64,000 nucleotides of DNA from JBGRQA01 sp041725895 (GTDB lineage: Bacteria; Bacteroidota; Bacteroidia; Bacteroidales; Marinifilaceae), in assembly GCA_041725895.1 (NCBI GenBank), contig JBGRQA010000003.1, positions 124,001 to 188,000 of the forward strand, in the 5' to 3' direction. The notes beneath the pieces were generated by a model that saw nothing but the letters and a program-made list of their open reading frames with translations, searched no databases and was not told the DNA's origin. Each line of letters begins with the position of its first letter. Position 1 is the stretch's first letter. Both the position numbers and the translations under genes were made by a program. Shown in pieces: positions 16,759 to 26,027 of the stretch.

Positions 16759-17513
16759 GAAAGAAAATTGTTGCAGGAAACTGGAAAATGAACAACAACC
16801 TGCAAGAAGGGATTGAATTGGCTACGGAATTGAACAACCTGGTTGCCAACACAGATGTGAAAGATGTAAAGATCGTTATCGGTACTCCATTTATCCACCT
16901 TGTGGAAGCAAACAAGATTGTTGATGGCGATAAAATTGCAGTAGCTGCACAAAACTGTGCGGACGAGAAGAGTGGTGCCTACACTGGCGAAACTTCTGCC
17001 GCTATGATTCAATCAACCGGTAGCAAATATGTAATTCTTGGCCACTCTGAGCGTCGTGCTTACTACGGTGAGACCAACGAAATTCTTGTAAAGAAGGTAA
17101 ACCTTGCCCTGGAAAACAAACTAAGCCCAATCTTCTGTATTGGTGAAGTATTGGAAGAGCGTGAGGCTGAAAAACACTTCGACGTGGTAAAAAGCCAGGT
17201 TGCTGAAGGATTGTTCCACCTTTCTGCGGAAGAGTTTGCTAACGTAGTATTGGCTTACGAACCAGTTTGGGCTATCGGAACAGGTGTAACTGCTTCTTCG
17301 GAGCAAGCACAGGAAATGCACGCTTTTATCCGTAGCATCGTTGCTGAAAAGTACGGTCAGGAAGTAGCTGACAACACTTCTATCCTTTACGGCGGAAGCT
17401 GCAAACCATCCAATGCTCCTGAATTGTTCGCTAACGCTGACGTTGACGGAGGACTGATTGGTGGTGCTTCCCTGAAAGCTGAAGATTTCATGGGAATTAT
17501 TACTGCTTTCTAA
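16755..17513 (+). CDS. tpiA: Triose-phosphate isomerase
   Basis: Interconverts dihydroxyacetone phosphate and glyceraldehyde 3-phosphate in glycolysis. The 252-residue TIM barrel is full-length with all catalytic elements: GNWKMN (Asn/Lys near positions 10-12), GHSERR (catalytic His), the AYEPVWAIGTG motif (catalytic Glu and flexible loop) and the phosphate-binding LYGGS and GLIGGASL segments. It is the third gene of the DUF1599-DoxX-tpiA operon, overlaps the preceding stop codon by 4 bp and is followed by a strong terminator. Codon composition is less AT-rich than its neighbours, as expected for a highly expressed glycolytic gene (impression, not computed). Confidence 0.98.
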   Translation: MRKKIVAGNWKMNNNLQEGIELATELNNLVANTDVKDVKIVIGTPFIHLVEANKIVDGDKIAVAAQNCADEKSGAYTGETSAAMIQSTGSKYVILGHSERRAYYGETNEILVKKVNLALENKLSPIFCIGEVLEEREAEKHFDVVKSQVAEGLFHLSAEEFANVVLAYEPVWAIGTGVTASSEQAQEMHAFIRSIVAEKYGQEVADNTSILYGGSCKPSNAPELFANADVDGGLIGGASLKAEDFMGIITAF

Positions 17514-17531
17514 GAAATTACCATAACACGC

Positions 17532-17567
17532 AAAAAGCCGATGCCTTTGTATCGGCTTTTTGTTTTT
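17532..17567 (+). terminator. Intrinsic terminator after tpiA
   Basis: AAAAAGCCGAT / ATCGGCTTTTT, 11-bp stem with 8-nt loop, followed by TGTTTTT. Confidence 0.9.
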
Positions 17568-17721
17568 CATATTGCCCTGTAAGTAATATTGATCCGGGTT
17601 TTGTTCCCTTCAGCGAACCAGTCTTTTCACTTTACAAAACAATGCTGCTGGATTAACAACTTATTATTTCTTAACTTGGCGCTAAAGTTTAAAAATCGAT
17701 TTTTCACTCATCAATACAATC

Positions 17722-18561
17722 ATGGACTACATTGAATTATCCTGTAAAATAACTCCCTTTTCGGAAGAGATGGCTGACTTTCTGACTGCTCAGCTGGGAG
17801 AACTGGAATTTGAAAGTTTTACCACCACAGAAACAGGGGTGGATGCCTACATACAGGAACCTCTTTTTGATATGGACCAGGTAATGGAACTTTGGATCAA
17901 CCAGATGCCCGATGCCCCTTTCAAAATTGAGTACAGCCACAAAAAAATTGAGGGACAGGACTGGAATGCCCTCTGGGAATCCAACTTTCAACCGGTAATC
18001 ATTGCCGATAAGGTAGTTATTAGAGCTTCCTTCCACACCGACCTGCCCAAAGTCCCCTACGATATTGTAATCGATCCCAAAATGTCATTCGGAACAGGCC
18101 ACCACTCCACCACTTCGCTGATGGTAGAAACCATTCTTGAGAACGAGATGGAAAACAAGAGAGTATTGGATATGGGCTGCGGAACCAGTATCCTTGGAAT
18201 CATGGCCTCCAAAAGGGGAGCTGCTCATGTAACCGGAATAGATATTGACGAATGGGCCTACAACAACTCGGTAGAAAACATCAAAAACAATGGCGCAAAT
18301 GTAGAAGTACACCAGGGGGACGCTTCTATGCTGGCTGGCAAAAACTTTGATGTAATCCTTGCCAATATCAATCGCAACATTTTGCTCAATGACATGAAAC
18401 ACTACGTAGCTTGTCTTGAAACACAAGGAATTCTTGTGATGAGCGGTTTCTATACCGAAGATCTGGATTCCATCAAAACCGAAGCTGAAAGCAACGGTCT
18501 GGAATACCACAGTCACAAAGTTGACAAGAACTGGGTAGCGGTAAAATTTATCAAAAAGTAA
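17722..18561 (+). CDS. prmA: Ribosomal protein L11 methyltransferase
   Basis: SAM-dependent enzyme that trimethylates ribosomal protein L11. The 279-residue protein has the N-terminal substrate-recognition domain (1-110, with DWNALWESNFQPVI) and a class I methyltransferase domain. That domain has the PrmA-specific DPKMSFGTGHHSTT motif before the SAM-binding VLDMGCGTSILGI, then GIDIDEWA and ILANINRNIL. Length and motif order are standard for PrmA. It lies between tpiA and the 1492-residue exported protein on the same strand; the 208-bp gap and the terminator after tpiA imply its own promoter. Confidence 0.96.
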   Translation: MDYIELSCKITPFSEEMADFLTAQLGELEFESFTTTETGVDAYIQEPLFDMDQVMELWINQMPDAPFKIEYSHKKIEGQDWNALWESNFQPVIIADKVVIRASFHTDLPKVPYDIVIDPKMSFGTGHHSTTSLMVETILENEMENKRVLDMGCGTSILGIMASKRGAAHVTGIDIDEWAYNNSVENIKNNGANVEVHQGDASMLAGKNFDVILANINRNILLNDMKHYVACLETQGILVMSGFYTEDLDSIKTEAESNGLEYHSHKVDKNWVAVKFIKK

Positions 18562-18644
18562 ATAATTCTATAAAGAGTCCGTTTTCTTTTCTTAACAGGT
18601 AGGATTGGAATGCGGACTCTACTACTATTAAGAGGGAAACAGGT

Positions 18645-21600
18645 ATGCAAAATAAAATTAGTATCCTTATTTTTATTTTGAGTCTACTGCTTACCACCCA
18701 AAAGGTGGAGGCACAACAACTGAAACACTTCAGTCGTGATTCGATCGAATTTCTGAAACAGGTGACCACTTTGATGGATTCTCCCAATCACAAGAAAGAA
18801 AGCAAAGCCTTTAACGAAGAATTTGAACCCTTCTGGCTTTCGGAAAAAATCACACCGGAAAAACGTCAGAACATCTTCGACATATCCGATGCTTTACTGA
18901 ATAAAAAAGCACGGGCCTACCCCGATTACCATACCTACTTTACCTCTTTAATGCTCTTTCTAAGCAAAGATTTGGCCCCCTCCGACTACGACAACTGGGA
19001 AAAGGGTCTGTTTCTTCTGCTGAGCAATAAAAAAACCAAATTAAAAACGATTAAGGAATACCTGCTGCAAACTCAGCAGTTGCTAACAGACAATACCATT
19101 TTCCAATCCTATTCCACCCGGTGGGTCAGTACGAGCAACAATTACCACTACGAATTCACCGATAAGGTGGCTATCGTTTTCGAGGAAACCAACCTGAAAT
19201 GCTTCGCCCAACGAGATAGCTCCACCATTTACGCCACAAAAGGAATCTACTACCCCATTGAAAAGCAATGGAAAGGAGAAACAGGAAAGATTACCTGGGA
19301 ACGTGCCGGTTTTCCCGCTGATGAAGTATTTGCACAAATCAGCAATTACAAAATCAACATGAAGAAATCGAATTTTCATGTGGACACCGCTACCTATACC
19401 AATACCAACTATTTTAAGGAACCCCTGATGGGAAGTCTGGAGGAAAAAGTAATGCGCGTAAGCAATCCGTCCAGGGCCATCTATCCCCGCTTTGAATCCT
19501 TTCACAAGCGAATAGAAATCCGGAACCTGTATCCCAATGTGGATTACAACGGAGGAGTGGCCATTCAGGGAGCAAAATTCATTGGTAAAGGTTCCCAGGA
19601 GGAACTGGCCTCCCTATCCATTTCCAGAAATGATTCTCTTTTTATGACAGCCAAATCGAAACACTTTACCATCCGAAAAGACAGGGTAACCGGAATCAAT
19701 ACGGAAATCAACCTCCTGCTGGATACCCTGAACATCTACCATCCGGGGTTGCTGTTCAAGTACCTGGTAGACAAAAAGGAAGTTGATCTGATTCGCGACG
19801 GCCAGGGCCTTTCCCAAAGTCCTTTCTTCAACAACTACCACAATGTGATCATGGATTTTGAACTGCTCAGCTGGAAAATGGGGGAAAACACAATCGACTT
19901 TCGGATGATAAAAGGGGCAACCTCCAAGCAGGCGAACTTTGAATCATCAAACTACTTTAGTGCAAACCGGTACGCGCGTCTGCAGGGAATGGATAAACTA
20001 CATCCACTGGTGGGCTTACGCAAGTTTGCTGAATACAATTACGGTAGTACCTTCACCGCCGGGGATTACGCCAACTTCATCCAAAAATCCGCCACCCAGG
20101 TACGACAGCAACTAATGTCTCTCTCCTTCTTAGGTTTCGTGTCCTACGACATTGAATCGGACGAAGTGACCATTCTGGAGCGCTTGTACGACTATATCCG
20201 CGCGGGAATTGGAAAACAGGATTACGATGTAATTAGCTTTACCTCCGCAACCGAATCCAGCAGGCCCAATGCCCTCCTTAACCTGGAGAACTATAACTTA
20301 AAAATCTACGGCGTACAACAAATCGCTGTCAGCGATTCACAAAACGTAGTCATTTTCCCAAGAAATGAAGAGATTATACTGAAACAGAACCGCGATTTCA
20401 TGTTCGACGGTCATGTTCGGGCCGGTCTTTTCGATCTGCACGGGAACGACTTCTTCTTCTCCTACGACGATTTTAAAGTGGATCTGAGTAACATCGACTC
20501 CCTCCTGATCAGCGTGCGCTACGACGACGTGGATTACTACGGAAAACGCCGGGCCGTTCAAATTGATAACGTCATCCAGATGATTACCGGAGATTTGCTG
20601 ATTGATGCACCGGACAACAAGTCCGGCTTGAAAGATCTGCCCCAATATCCCATCTTCAATTCCACCGATGCCTCCTTTGTGTACTACGATCGTCCGAGTA
20701 TTCAGAAGGGAGTATACAAACGGGACAACTTCTATTTCCGGATGGATCCCTACTCCATGGAAAACATCAACGATTTGGGGCGAAAAGACGTGAAATTTGC
20801 CGGAACCTTTGTCTCCGACAGTATTTTTCCAACCTTTCGGGAGAATTTATCCCTCCAGGAGGATCTTTCCCTTGGTTTCATCACGCAAACGCCCACAGAG
20901 GGGTACAAAGCGTACGGAAAAGGCAATTATCAAAACACGATTCGTTTGAGCAACCAGGGATTGAGAGGAGACGGAATCCTGAATTACCTGGCCTCAACCA
21001 CTTCATCCAAAGATTTTGTGTTTCTTCCTGAAAAGATGTACGCCCAGGCCGAGAGCTTCCAGTTAAAAGGTCAGGATACCCCCGTATCCTACCCAATGGT
21101 GAACGGGCAGGAATTGTATGCCGAATGGCTTCCCCTGAAAGACAAGTACACAGTGCAAAGCAAAGAATCTCCCTTGACCATGTTTACCGGAAACGTAATC
21201 ATGAACGGAGCGCTAACTTTGCAACCCGATGGTTTAACGGGGGCAGGCGCAATGAGTTTTGAAAACGCCGGTTTGCAATCGGATTACTTCACCTATTCCA
21301 ACCGCACCATCGATGCCGACACCTCCAACTTCAAGCTGAAAGGTCAGGATGAAGAATTCATCGCCTTTGAAACCGAAGGTGTAAAATCGCACATTGATTT
21401 CACCAATCGCAAGGGAGAATTTATTGCCAATCAGCAGAACAGCTTTGCCAACTTTCCCGACAACCAATACATTTGCTACATGCGAAATTTCGATTGGCTA
21501 ATGGATAAGCAGCAAATCGATTTCGGAATCAAGAATCAGGAAATATTGGCAAAGGCCTGGAAGGAGAACACCCTGGAGAGTTTACCCGCATCGGCCGACA

Positions 21601-23123
21601 ATCGTTTCGTCTCCACTCATTACAAGCAGGATTCGCTGCACTTTATGGCCCCGTATGCCAGTTACGACATCACCAGTCAAACCATTCATGCCCAATACGT
21701 GAAGCAGATCCAGGTAGCCGATGCCACCATTTATCCCAACGAGGGAGATGTGACTGTGGAACGGAACGCCCTGATGCAAACCCTGCGTCAGGCTAAGGTA
21801 ATTGCCGATACTACCAACAATTACCACACCCTGTACGATGCCATTGTCAACATTCATGGTCGCAAATCCTTCAGCGGATCGGCCAATTACGATTACGTCG
21901 ACCGGAACAAAAGGGTACAGCTCATCCGTTTTGATGTTGTAGATGTGGATTCCACCGGACAAACCTATGCAACCGGAGTATTGAAGGAGGAAACCTCCTT
22001 TACCCTCAGTCCTGATTTCGATTTCAAGGGGCGTGTAAAAATGAATGCCCGCGAGCCCTTCCTTGTTTTCGACGGTTCCACGCACATTCACAACGGACAA
22101 TCCAAACTGGGAACCAACTGGCTGCGATTCACCTCGGAGATCAACCCCAACGATATCATGATTCCCGTTACGGATCATCCCCTCAACGATGATCAGCAGG
22201 AGGTATACAATAGCTTTTTCCTAACCAACGACTCTACGAGAATCTACTCCTCCTTCCTTTCCAAAAGGGATTTCTACACGGATAATGTTCTCATGAGCGC
22301 CGAAGGGTATCTAACCTACGACAATCATAACAAATCCTACATAATTGGCTCCAGGGAAAAACTACGAAACCACGATTTACCGGGGCGCATGCTCTGCTTC
22401 GATAACGAAGGCAAAGGCTTAAATGCCGAAGGTCCAATCAACCTGGGTACAGATATGGGACAGGTAAGGCACGTATCCTTTGGGCGAATTGAGCATGATC
22501 TAAAGGAAAATGAGATAACCATGGATCTGATGTTGGGACTGGATTTCTGGATAGCCGAACCGGCCATGAAGATTTTTGAGGAAACCTTCAAAAACGAAAA
22601 TCTTCCAGGGGGCAACCTGGCAACCAAAAGCTTCTCCAAAAATCTGGCTCAAATCCTGGGACAGGAAGAGGCCCAAAAGGCAATTATGCAAATGAACGCC
22701 AACGGAACCTTCAAAAATCTGCCCGAAAAGCTGATTCATAGCATCTTCTTCAACCATCTGGATTTCCATTGGAACAGGAAGGACAGAGCCTACGAATCGG
22801 TCGGAGATCTTGTGGTTGGTAACATCAATAAAACCCAGCTGAACAAAAAGGTGAAAGGGAAAGTCGAAATTCAGAAACGAAGAAGTGGTAATCGTATCAG
22901 CATGTACTTCGAGCTGAGTAAATCCACCTGGTTCTTCTTTGAATATCACCACGGAGTAATGTTTGTTCTCTCCTCCGAAGATAAGTTCAACCAGGTAATC
23001 GAGGGAATGAAGCCTGAAAAACGAACCATGAAAAAAGAGGATCGGATCGGGGACGAACCCTACTCCTTTATTTTGGCGCCCCGCTCCAAAAAAACCAAGT
23101 TCAAGAAACGATTCAATCTGTAG
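18645..23123 (+). CDS. Very large exported protein of unknown function
   Basis: A 1492-residue protein with a signal peptide (about 1-23, VEAQ) and no other clear membrane segment. I do not recognise the family with certainty. The N-terminal 500 residues are mixed helix/strand. The central and C-terminal parts (about 550-1250) are rich in short strands with recurring patterns such as FQLKGQD/FKLKGQD (near 808 and 905), FTGNV-type segments and many aromatic residues, reminiscent of stacked beta-structure as in OstA/LptA-like proteins. That resemblance is weak. The C-terminus is basic (RSKKTKFKKRFNL). It starts 83 bp after prmA and ends in a strong terminator. The organisation suggests a periplasmic or outer-membrane-associated structural protein; no catalytic motif was seen. 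Confidence 0.85.
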   Translation: MQNKISILIFILSLLLTTQKVEAQQLKHFSRDSIEFLKQVTTLMDSPNHKKESKAFNEEFEPFWLSEKITPEKRQNIFDISDALLNKKARAYPDYHTYFTSLMLFLSKDLAPSDYDNWEKGLFLLLSNKKTKLKTIKEYLLQTQQLLTDNTIFQSYSTRWVSTSNNYHYEFTDKVAIVFEETNLKCFAQRDSSTIYATKGIYYPIEKQWKGETGKITWERAGFPADEVFAQISNYKINMKKSNFHVDTATYTNTNYFKEPLMGSLEEKVMRVSNPSRAIYPRFESFHKRIEIRNLYPNVDYNGGVAIQGAKFIGKGSQEELASLSISRNDSLFMTAKSKHFTIRKDRVTGINTEINLLLDTLNIYHPGLLFKYLVDKKEVDLIRDGQGLSQSPFFNNYHNVIMDFELLSWKMGENTIDFRMIKGATSKQANFESSNYFSANRYARLQGMDKLHPLVGLRKFAEYNYGSTFTAGDYANFIQKSATQVRQQLMSLSFLGFVSYDIESDEVTILERLYDYIRAGIGKQDYDVISFTSATESSRPNALLNLENYNLKIYGVQQIAVSDSQNVVIFPRNEEIILKQNRDFMFDGHVRAGLFDLHGNDFFFSYDDFKVDLSNIDSLLISVRYDDVDYYGKRRAVQIDNVIQMITGDLLIDAPDNKSGLKDLPQYPIFNSTDASFVYYDRPSIQKGVYKRDNFYFRMDPYSMENINDLGRKDVKFAGTFVSDSIFPTFRENLSLQEDLSLGFITQTPTEGYKAYGKGNYQNTIRLSNQGLRGDGILNYLASTTSSKDFVFLPEKMYAQAESFQLKGQDTPVSYPMVNGQELYAEWLPLKDKYTVQSKESPLTMFTGNVIMNGALTLQPDGLTGAGAMSFENAGLQSDYFTYSNRTIDADTSNFKLKGQDEEFIAFETEGVKSHIDFTNRKGEFIANQQNSFANFPDNQYICYMRNFDWLMDKQQIDFGIKNQEILAKAWKENTLESLPASADNRFVSTHYKQDSLHFMAPYASYDITSQTIHAQYVKQIQVADATIYPNEGDVTVERNALMQTLRQAKVIADTTNNYHTLYDAIVNIHGRKSFSGSANYDYVDRNKRVQLIRFDVVDVDSTGQTYATGVLKEETSFTLSPDFDFKGRVKMNAREPFLVFDGSTHIHNGQSKLGTNWLRFTSEINPNDIMIPVTDHPLNDDQQEVYNSFFLTNDSTRIYSSFLSKRDFYTDNVLMSAEGYLTYDNHNKSYIIGSREKLRNHDLPGRMLCFDNEGKGLNAEGPINLGTDMGQVRHVSFGRIEHDLKENEITMDLMLGLDFWIAEPAMKIFEETFKNENLPGGNLATKSFSKNLAQILGQEEAQKAIMQMNANGTFKNLPEKLIHSIFFNHLDFHWNRKDRAYESVGDLVVGNINKTQLNKKVKGKVEIQKRRSGNRISMYFELSKSTWFFFEYHHGVMFVLSSEDKFNQVIEGMKPEKRTMKKEDRIGDEPYSFILAPRSKKTKFKKRFNL

Positions 23124-23143
23124 AACAGAATACAATTCAAAGA

Positions 23144-23175
23144 AAAGGACACCATCTTCGGTGTCCTTTCTTTTT
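23144..23175 (+). terminator. Intrinsic terminator after the 1492-residue protein
   Basis: AAAGGACACC / GGTGTCCTTT perfect 10-bp stem, 6-nt loop, followed by CTTTTT. Confidence 0.9.
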
Positions 23176-23355
23176 GCTCTCAATTCTCTTCCTCCGAAAA
23201 AAGGGACAATCCCCACCTGTAAAGGGCATATACAACCCCCTGACCTCCTACCGCAAAAAAATAGTTAAGAACAGCAAAAACAACAAGTATACTGTTGACA
23301 GTAAGCTGATTTTGTTGTAAATTCATTAGTGCAGAAAACCGAAAAAAGAAAAGCT

Positions 23356-24093
23356 ATGATACATCCAATCAATTTACTCCATCTTTCCAACGAGGAGTCC
23401 TACTCTTTTGGCAAAGAAATTCATACCACCCTGAGAGAATACAGCTCAAGGGTTCTTCCCCTTGCACTACTTGCCAAAAACCTGAAAACAGCTTTGCAAA
23501 TCATGCATCGGACGCTGAACAAAGAAAAGGACAATGGAACCAACCTGAAATTAGCCCAGGCAATGATACAACGCGAAAAAGCCTACCAGGGACTTTTCAA
23601 CTACATTACGGCATGTAGCTACCGGTTAAAGGAGAAATGGCAACTCCCGGCAGAACTTCTGCTCAACACCCTGGAACCCCACAATTGGGACCTTCAAACC
23701 GAAAGCTATTCCGATAGAAATACTCAATATCTAAAACTTCTGTGGGAACTGGAGAACAACCTGGAAAATGCAACCGCACTCTCCAGACTGGAGGCCACCG
23801 ATTGGCTGATCGAACTTCAGCAAAGTCAAGACCAATGTGAACTGGCACAAAAAGACTGGAACGAGAAGCAAACGGATGCAAATGCAGAGAGCATAGGGGA
23901 AGGACTTATTGCGGTAAACGAAGCCATCCAAAACACGATCCAGTACATCGAACTGATGTACCGCATGAAGCCCACCAAAACCTTCGCCAAACTGGCACTT
24001 CAGATCAACGAAGTTATTTCACAAACCACGCAAACGCACCAGGAAAAGGAGAACAACGAGGAATATCTGCTGGAAGAGGAAATGAGTCACTAA
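23356..24093 (+). CDS. DUF6261 family protein
   Basis: A 245-residue cytoplasmic, mostly helical protein. The opening PINLLHLSNEESYSFGKEI matches the start of the Bacteroidota DUF6261 family, followed by helices with conserved EKAYQGLFNYI. The end is acidic (KENNEEYLLEEEM). Function is unknown; members often occur in several copies per genome and near mobile regions. I chose the ATG at 23356 over an in-frame GTG 27 bp upstream because the conserved region begins there. It stands alone between a terminator and the convergent ywbE gene. Confidence 0.8.
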   Translation: MIHPINLLHLSNEESYSFGKEIHTTLREYSSRVLPLALLAKNLKTALQIMHRTLNKEKDNGTNLKLAQAMIQREKAYQGLFNYITACSYRLKEKWQLPAELLLNTLEPHNWDLQTESYSDRNTQYLKLLWELENNLENATALSRLEATDWLIELQQSQDQCELAQKDWNEKQTDANAESIGEGLIAVNEAIQNTIQYIELMYRMKPTKTFAKLALQINEVISQTTQTHQEKENNEEYLLEEEMSH

Positions 24094-24348
24094 TCTACCT
24101 CATCCGAGGAACAGTATTGGCAATAAGACCGTACCTGAACATTACACTGAGCTTATTGCAATAGGAAGGCATTTTCGTAGATCCTAAACACCTACGACAA
24201 ATGCCTGTATTGTGTATGTGGAGCCATTCCCATGCACCCCACTCGATTTTTTTTTGTGACAACCATTAAGGCCCGGGAGGCCATAAGTTTTCAAAAACAG
24301 GATTCAAACCTACTCGATCACAAGACACTCGGGAGCACGATACAATTC

Positions 24349-24543
24349 TTAATCCAGAATCTCCTTTACCCTTCCCACCAATCCACTCTGCAGGCGAACC
24401 TTAATTCCATGCGGATGATTGGACGAATTGGTCAGGATATCCTTTACCACCCCTTCGGTTAGTTTCCCAGTGCGCTGATCCTGCTTCAATACAATTTTCA
24501 CCTGCAAACCAGGCTTTATGTTCGATCTTTTTGTTCCTTCCAT
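24349..24543 (-). CDS. ywbE: YwbE family protein
   Basis: A 64-residue basic protein matching the conserved YwbE family: RSNIKPGLQVKIVLKQDQRTGKLTEGVVKDILTNSSNHPHGIKVRL and GRVKEIL. The fold is expected to be a small KOW/SH3-like barrel; the biochemical role is unknown. Length is the normal family length. It is monocistronic, with a 371-bp gap from the upstream toxin genes. It is conserved across Bacillota and Bacteroidota, so it probably marks the border between core sequence and the accessory toxin segment. Confidence 0.9.
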   Translation of the reverse strand: MEGTKRSNIKPGLQVKIVLKQDQRTGKLTEGVVKDILTNSSNHPHGIKVRLQSGLVGRVKEILD

Positions 24544-24915
24544 AATTCAATAGTGCGTTAAGTGGGCGAAAGTACGGAAAAAGAACGGGAATTATCAAAA
24601 ACCAGCACTTCCCTCTAAAGAAATGGATACATTAACCGATTCTAACAAATTCGGCAATCGCGGTGCTAAAAGATACTTGTCTTAGTCCGCCAGGTCAATT
24701 TCCAATCAAATACAGTACTCCGACATATTATAACAAACCCAGGAACGCGGTAGAGCATTCCCGGGTTCTGAGATATTTCCCTTTTGTCTCTATTGTAAAC
24801 CGTGTTGAAACCATCAATCCAGAAAACTACAAAAACACAACGATCAATCGCTTCGCCTCCGGCGACAAAGAAACAAAACAAGCGGAAAATTATTCTTTAG
24901 AATTTATAGTAGTCA
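24544..24915. other. Intergenic region downstream of xaxB
   Basis: Contains the terminator-like hairpin at 24736-24767 and otherwise no convincing feature. A 100-codon plus-strand frame (24663-24965) overlaps the end of xaxB and resembles no protein. Confidence 0.5.
24736..24767 (-). terminator. Probable terminator of the xaxAB operon
   Basis: AACCCGGGAA / TTCCTGGGTT 10-bp stem (one G-T pair) with a 12-nt loop, followed on the minus strand by TGTTATAAT, a weak T-tract; about 150 bp beyond the xaxB stop. Confidence 0.5.
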
Positions 24916-25932
24916 CTACACCAACTTTGATAAGAATTCCTTTTCCTGACCAACAAGCTGATTAAACTGATCCTGCTCCTTTTTGCTACTCAAGGAATTG
25001 TCCCTTATGGTTTGGGCAACCATCTGCCAATGCGCAACAATCATATCGCATTGTTCCACAAAACAATCTTTATTATCTTCCAGCTCTATCCCTTGCTTGC
25101 AGGTATCCAAACGAGTAGTAACAAGTCTGATTTCCTCCTTTTTAGAAGAAATGTATCCTTCAACTTCCTCAATCCGGCCTACTAAATAATCACGGGTTTC
25201 TCTCAGGCTTTCAGCATTCAACCCTTCTTCCGTCGATTCAATAAATTTTAATCCGGCATTAACACCATATTTGATAATTTCCGCTTCGGAGGGGGTTGCT
25301 TTCCCTTCAAGCATTTTATCCAGATTTTCGGGCATCAGATCTTTAAAGCTGTCCGCAAGCTTTTTTTCGTTGATTACGTCCAGAGCATCACGTATTTTTT
25401 CTGCATCTTTCTCCAGTTCCTTCTTTTCATTTTCCAGCAGGGCCAGTTCTTCCTCCCTCTTCTTCAAACGCAATTGATTTTTAGGAATCAAATCCTCACA
25501 CAGTTCACGAATCGCCACTTTATAAATCGCGGTAGTCTTCAACTTCAGGCTGCTTGCCCCCTCCTCATACAAGTCAACGATCCCTCGTATTTCATCTTTG
25601 GAATCTTCAACCAACAGATTAATTTGTTCCTGCAAATCGGCCTTGTCCTCCTCAGACGTCACCTCCGTTAAAGCTAAATTCAGCTCGGATATCACCTCAG
25701 CAACATCGCTATTTTCAAAGTTCTCCAAGGCGACCCTTATCAAAACGCTACGATCGCGAATGATGGAATAAGCTTCACGGGAATACTTACTAATATTTTC
25801 TGCTTTTTCTGTTACCACTTTAAGATCCGGATCATTAAAATGCCTCAGAGTTTCAATTCTATCCAAACTTTTTTGAATAACAGGCATGCTAATACGTTTC
25901 TGGTCCTCTGCTAAATAAACGATTTTTGTCAT
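24916..25932 (-). CDS. xaxB: Alpha-xenorhabdolysin family binary toxin subunit B (XaxB/YaxB-like)
   Basis: A 338-residue, almost wholly helical protein matching subunit B of the XaxAB/YaxAB alpha-pore-forming toxins (about 345 residues in Xenorhabdus). It has long amphipathic helices: an N-terminal bundle (about 1-130), a coiled-coil core with KKREEELALLENEKKELEK near 160-180, and a hydrophobic-moderate stretch around DLYEEGASSLKLKTTAIYKVAIREL. No signal peptide is present, as in the known toxins. In the characterised systems B inserts with A into target membranes to form mixed-subunit pores. It follows xaxA by 95 bp on the same strand, the canonical A-B order. I use the ATG at 25932 (AATTATG context) rather than one 30 bp upstream. 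Identification rests on length, helicity and pairing with a clear XaxA. Confidence 0.85.
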   Translation of the reverse strand: MTKIVYLAEDQKRISMPVIQKSLDRIETLRHFNDPDLKVVTEKAENISKYSREAYSIIRDRSVLIRVALENFENSDVAEVISELNLALTEVTSEEDKADLQEQINLLVEDSKDEIRGIVDLYEEGASSLKLKTTAIYKVAIRELCEDLIPKNQLRLKKREEELALLENEKKELEKDAEKIRDALDVINEKKLADSFKDLMPENLDKMLEGKATPSEAEIIKYGVNAGLKFIESTEEGLNAESLRETRDYLVGRIEEVEGYISSKKEEIRLVTTRLDTCKQGIELEDNKDCFVEQCDMIVAHWQMVAQTIRDNSLSSKKEQDQFNQLVGQEKEFLSKLV

Positions 25933-26027
25933 AATTGATATTTTTCGAAAAAAGAAACACAAAGAATTGTAATGGAAGGCCAGCCCACACCACTAGCAGC
26001 GTGAACCGGCCCCTACTTGTGAAAAAA

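Noticed and set aside
24663..24965. 100-codon plus-strand frame downstream of xaxB
   Set aside because: Overlaps the xaxB 3' end and a terminator hairpin; composition not protein-like.
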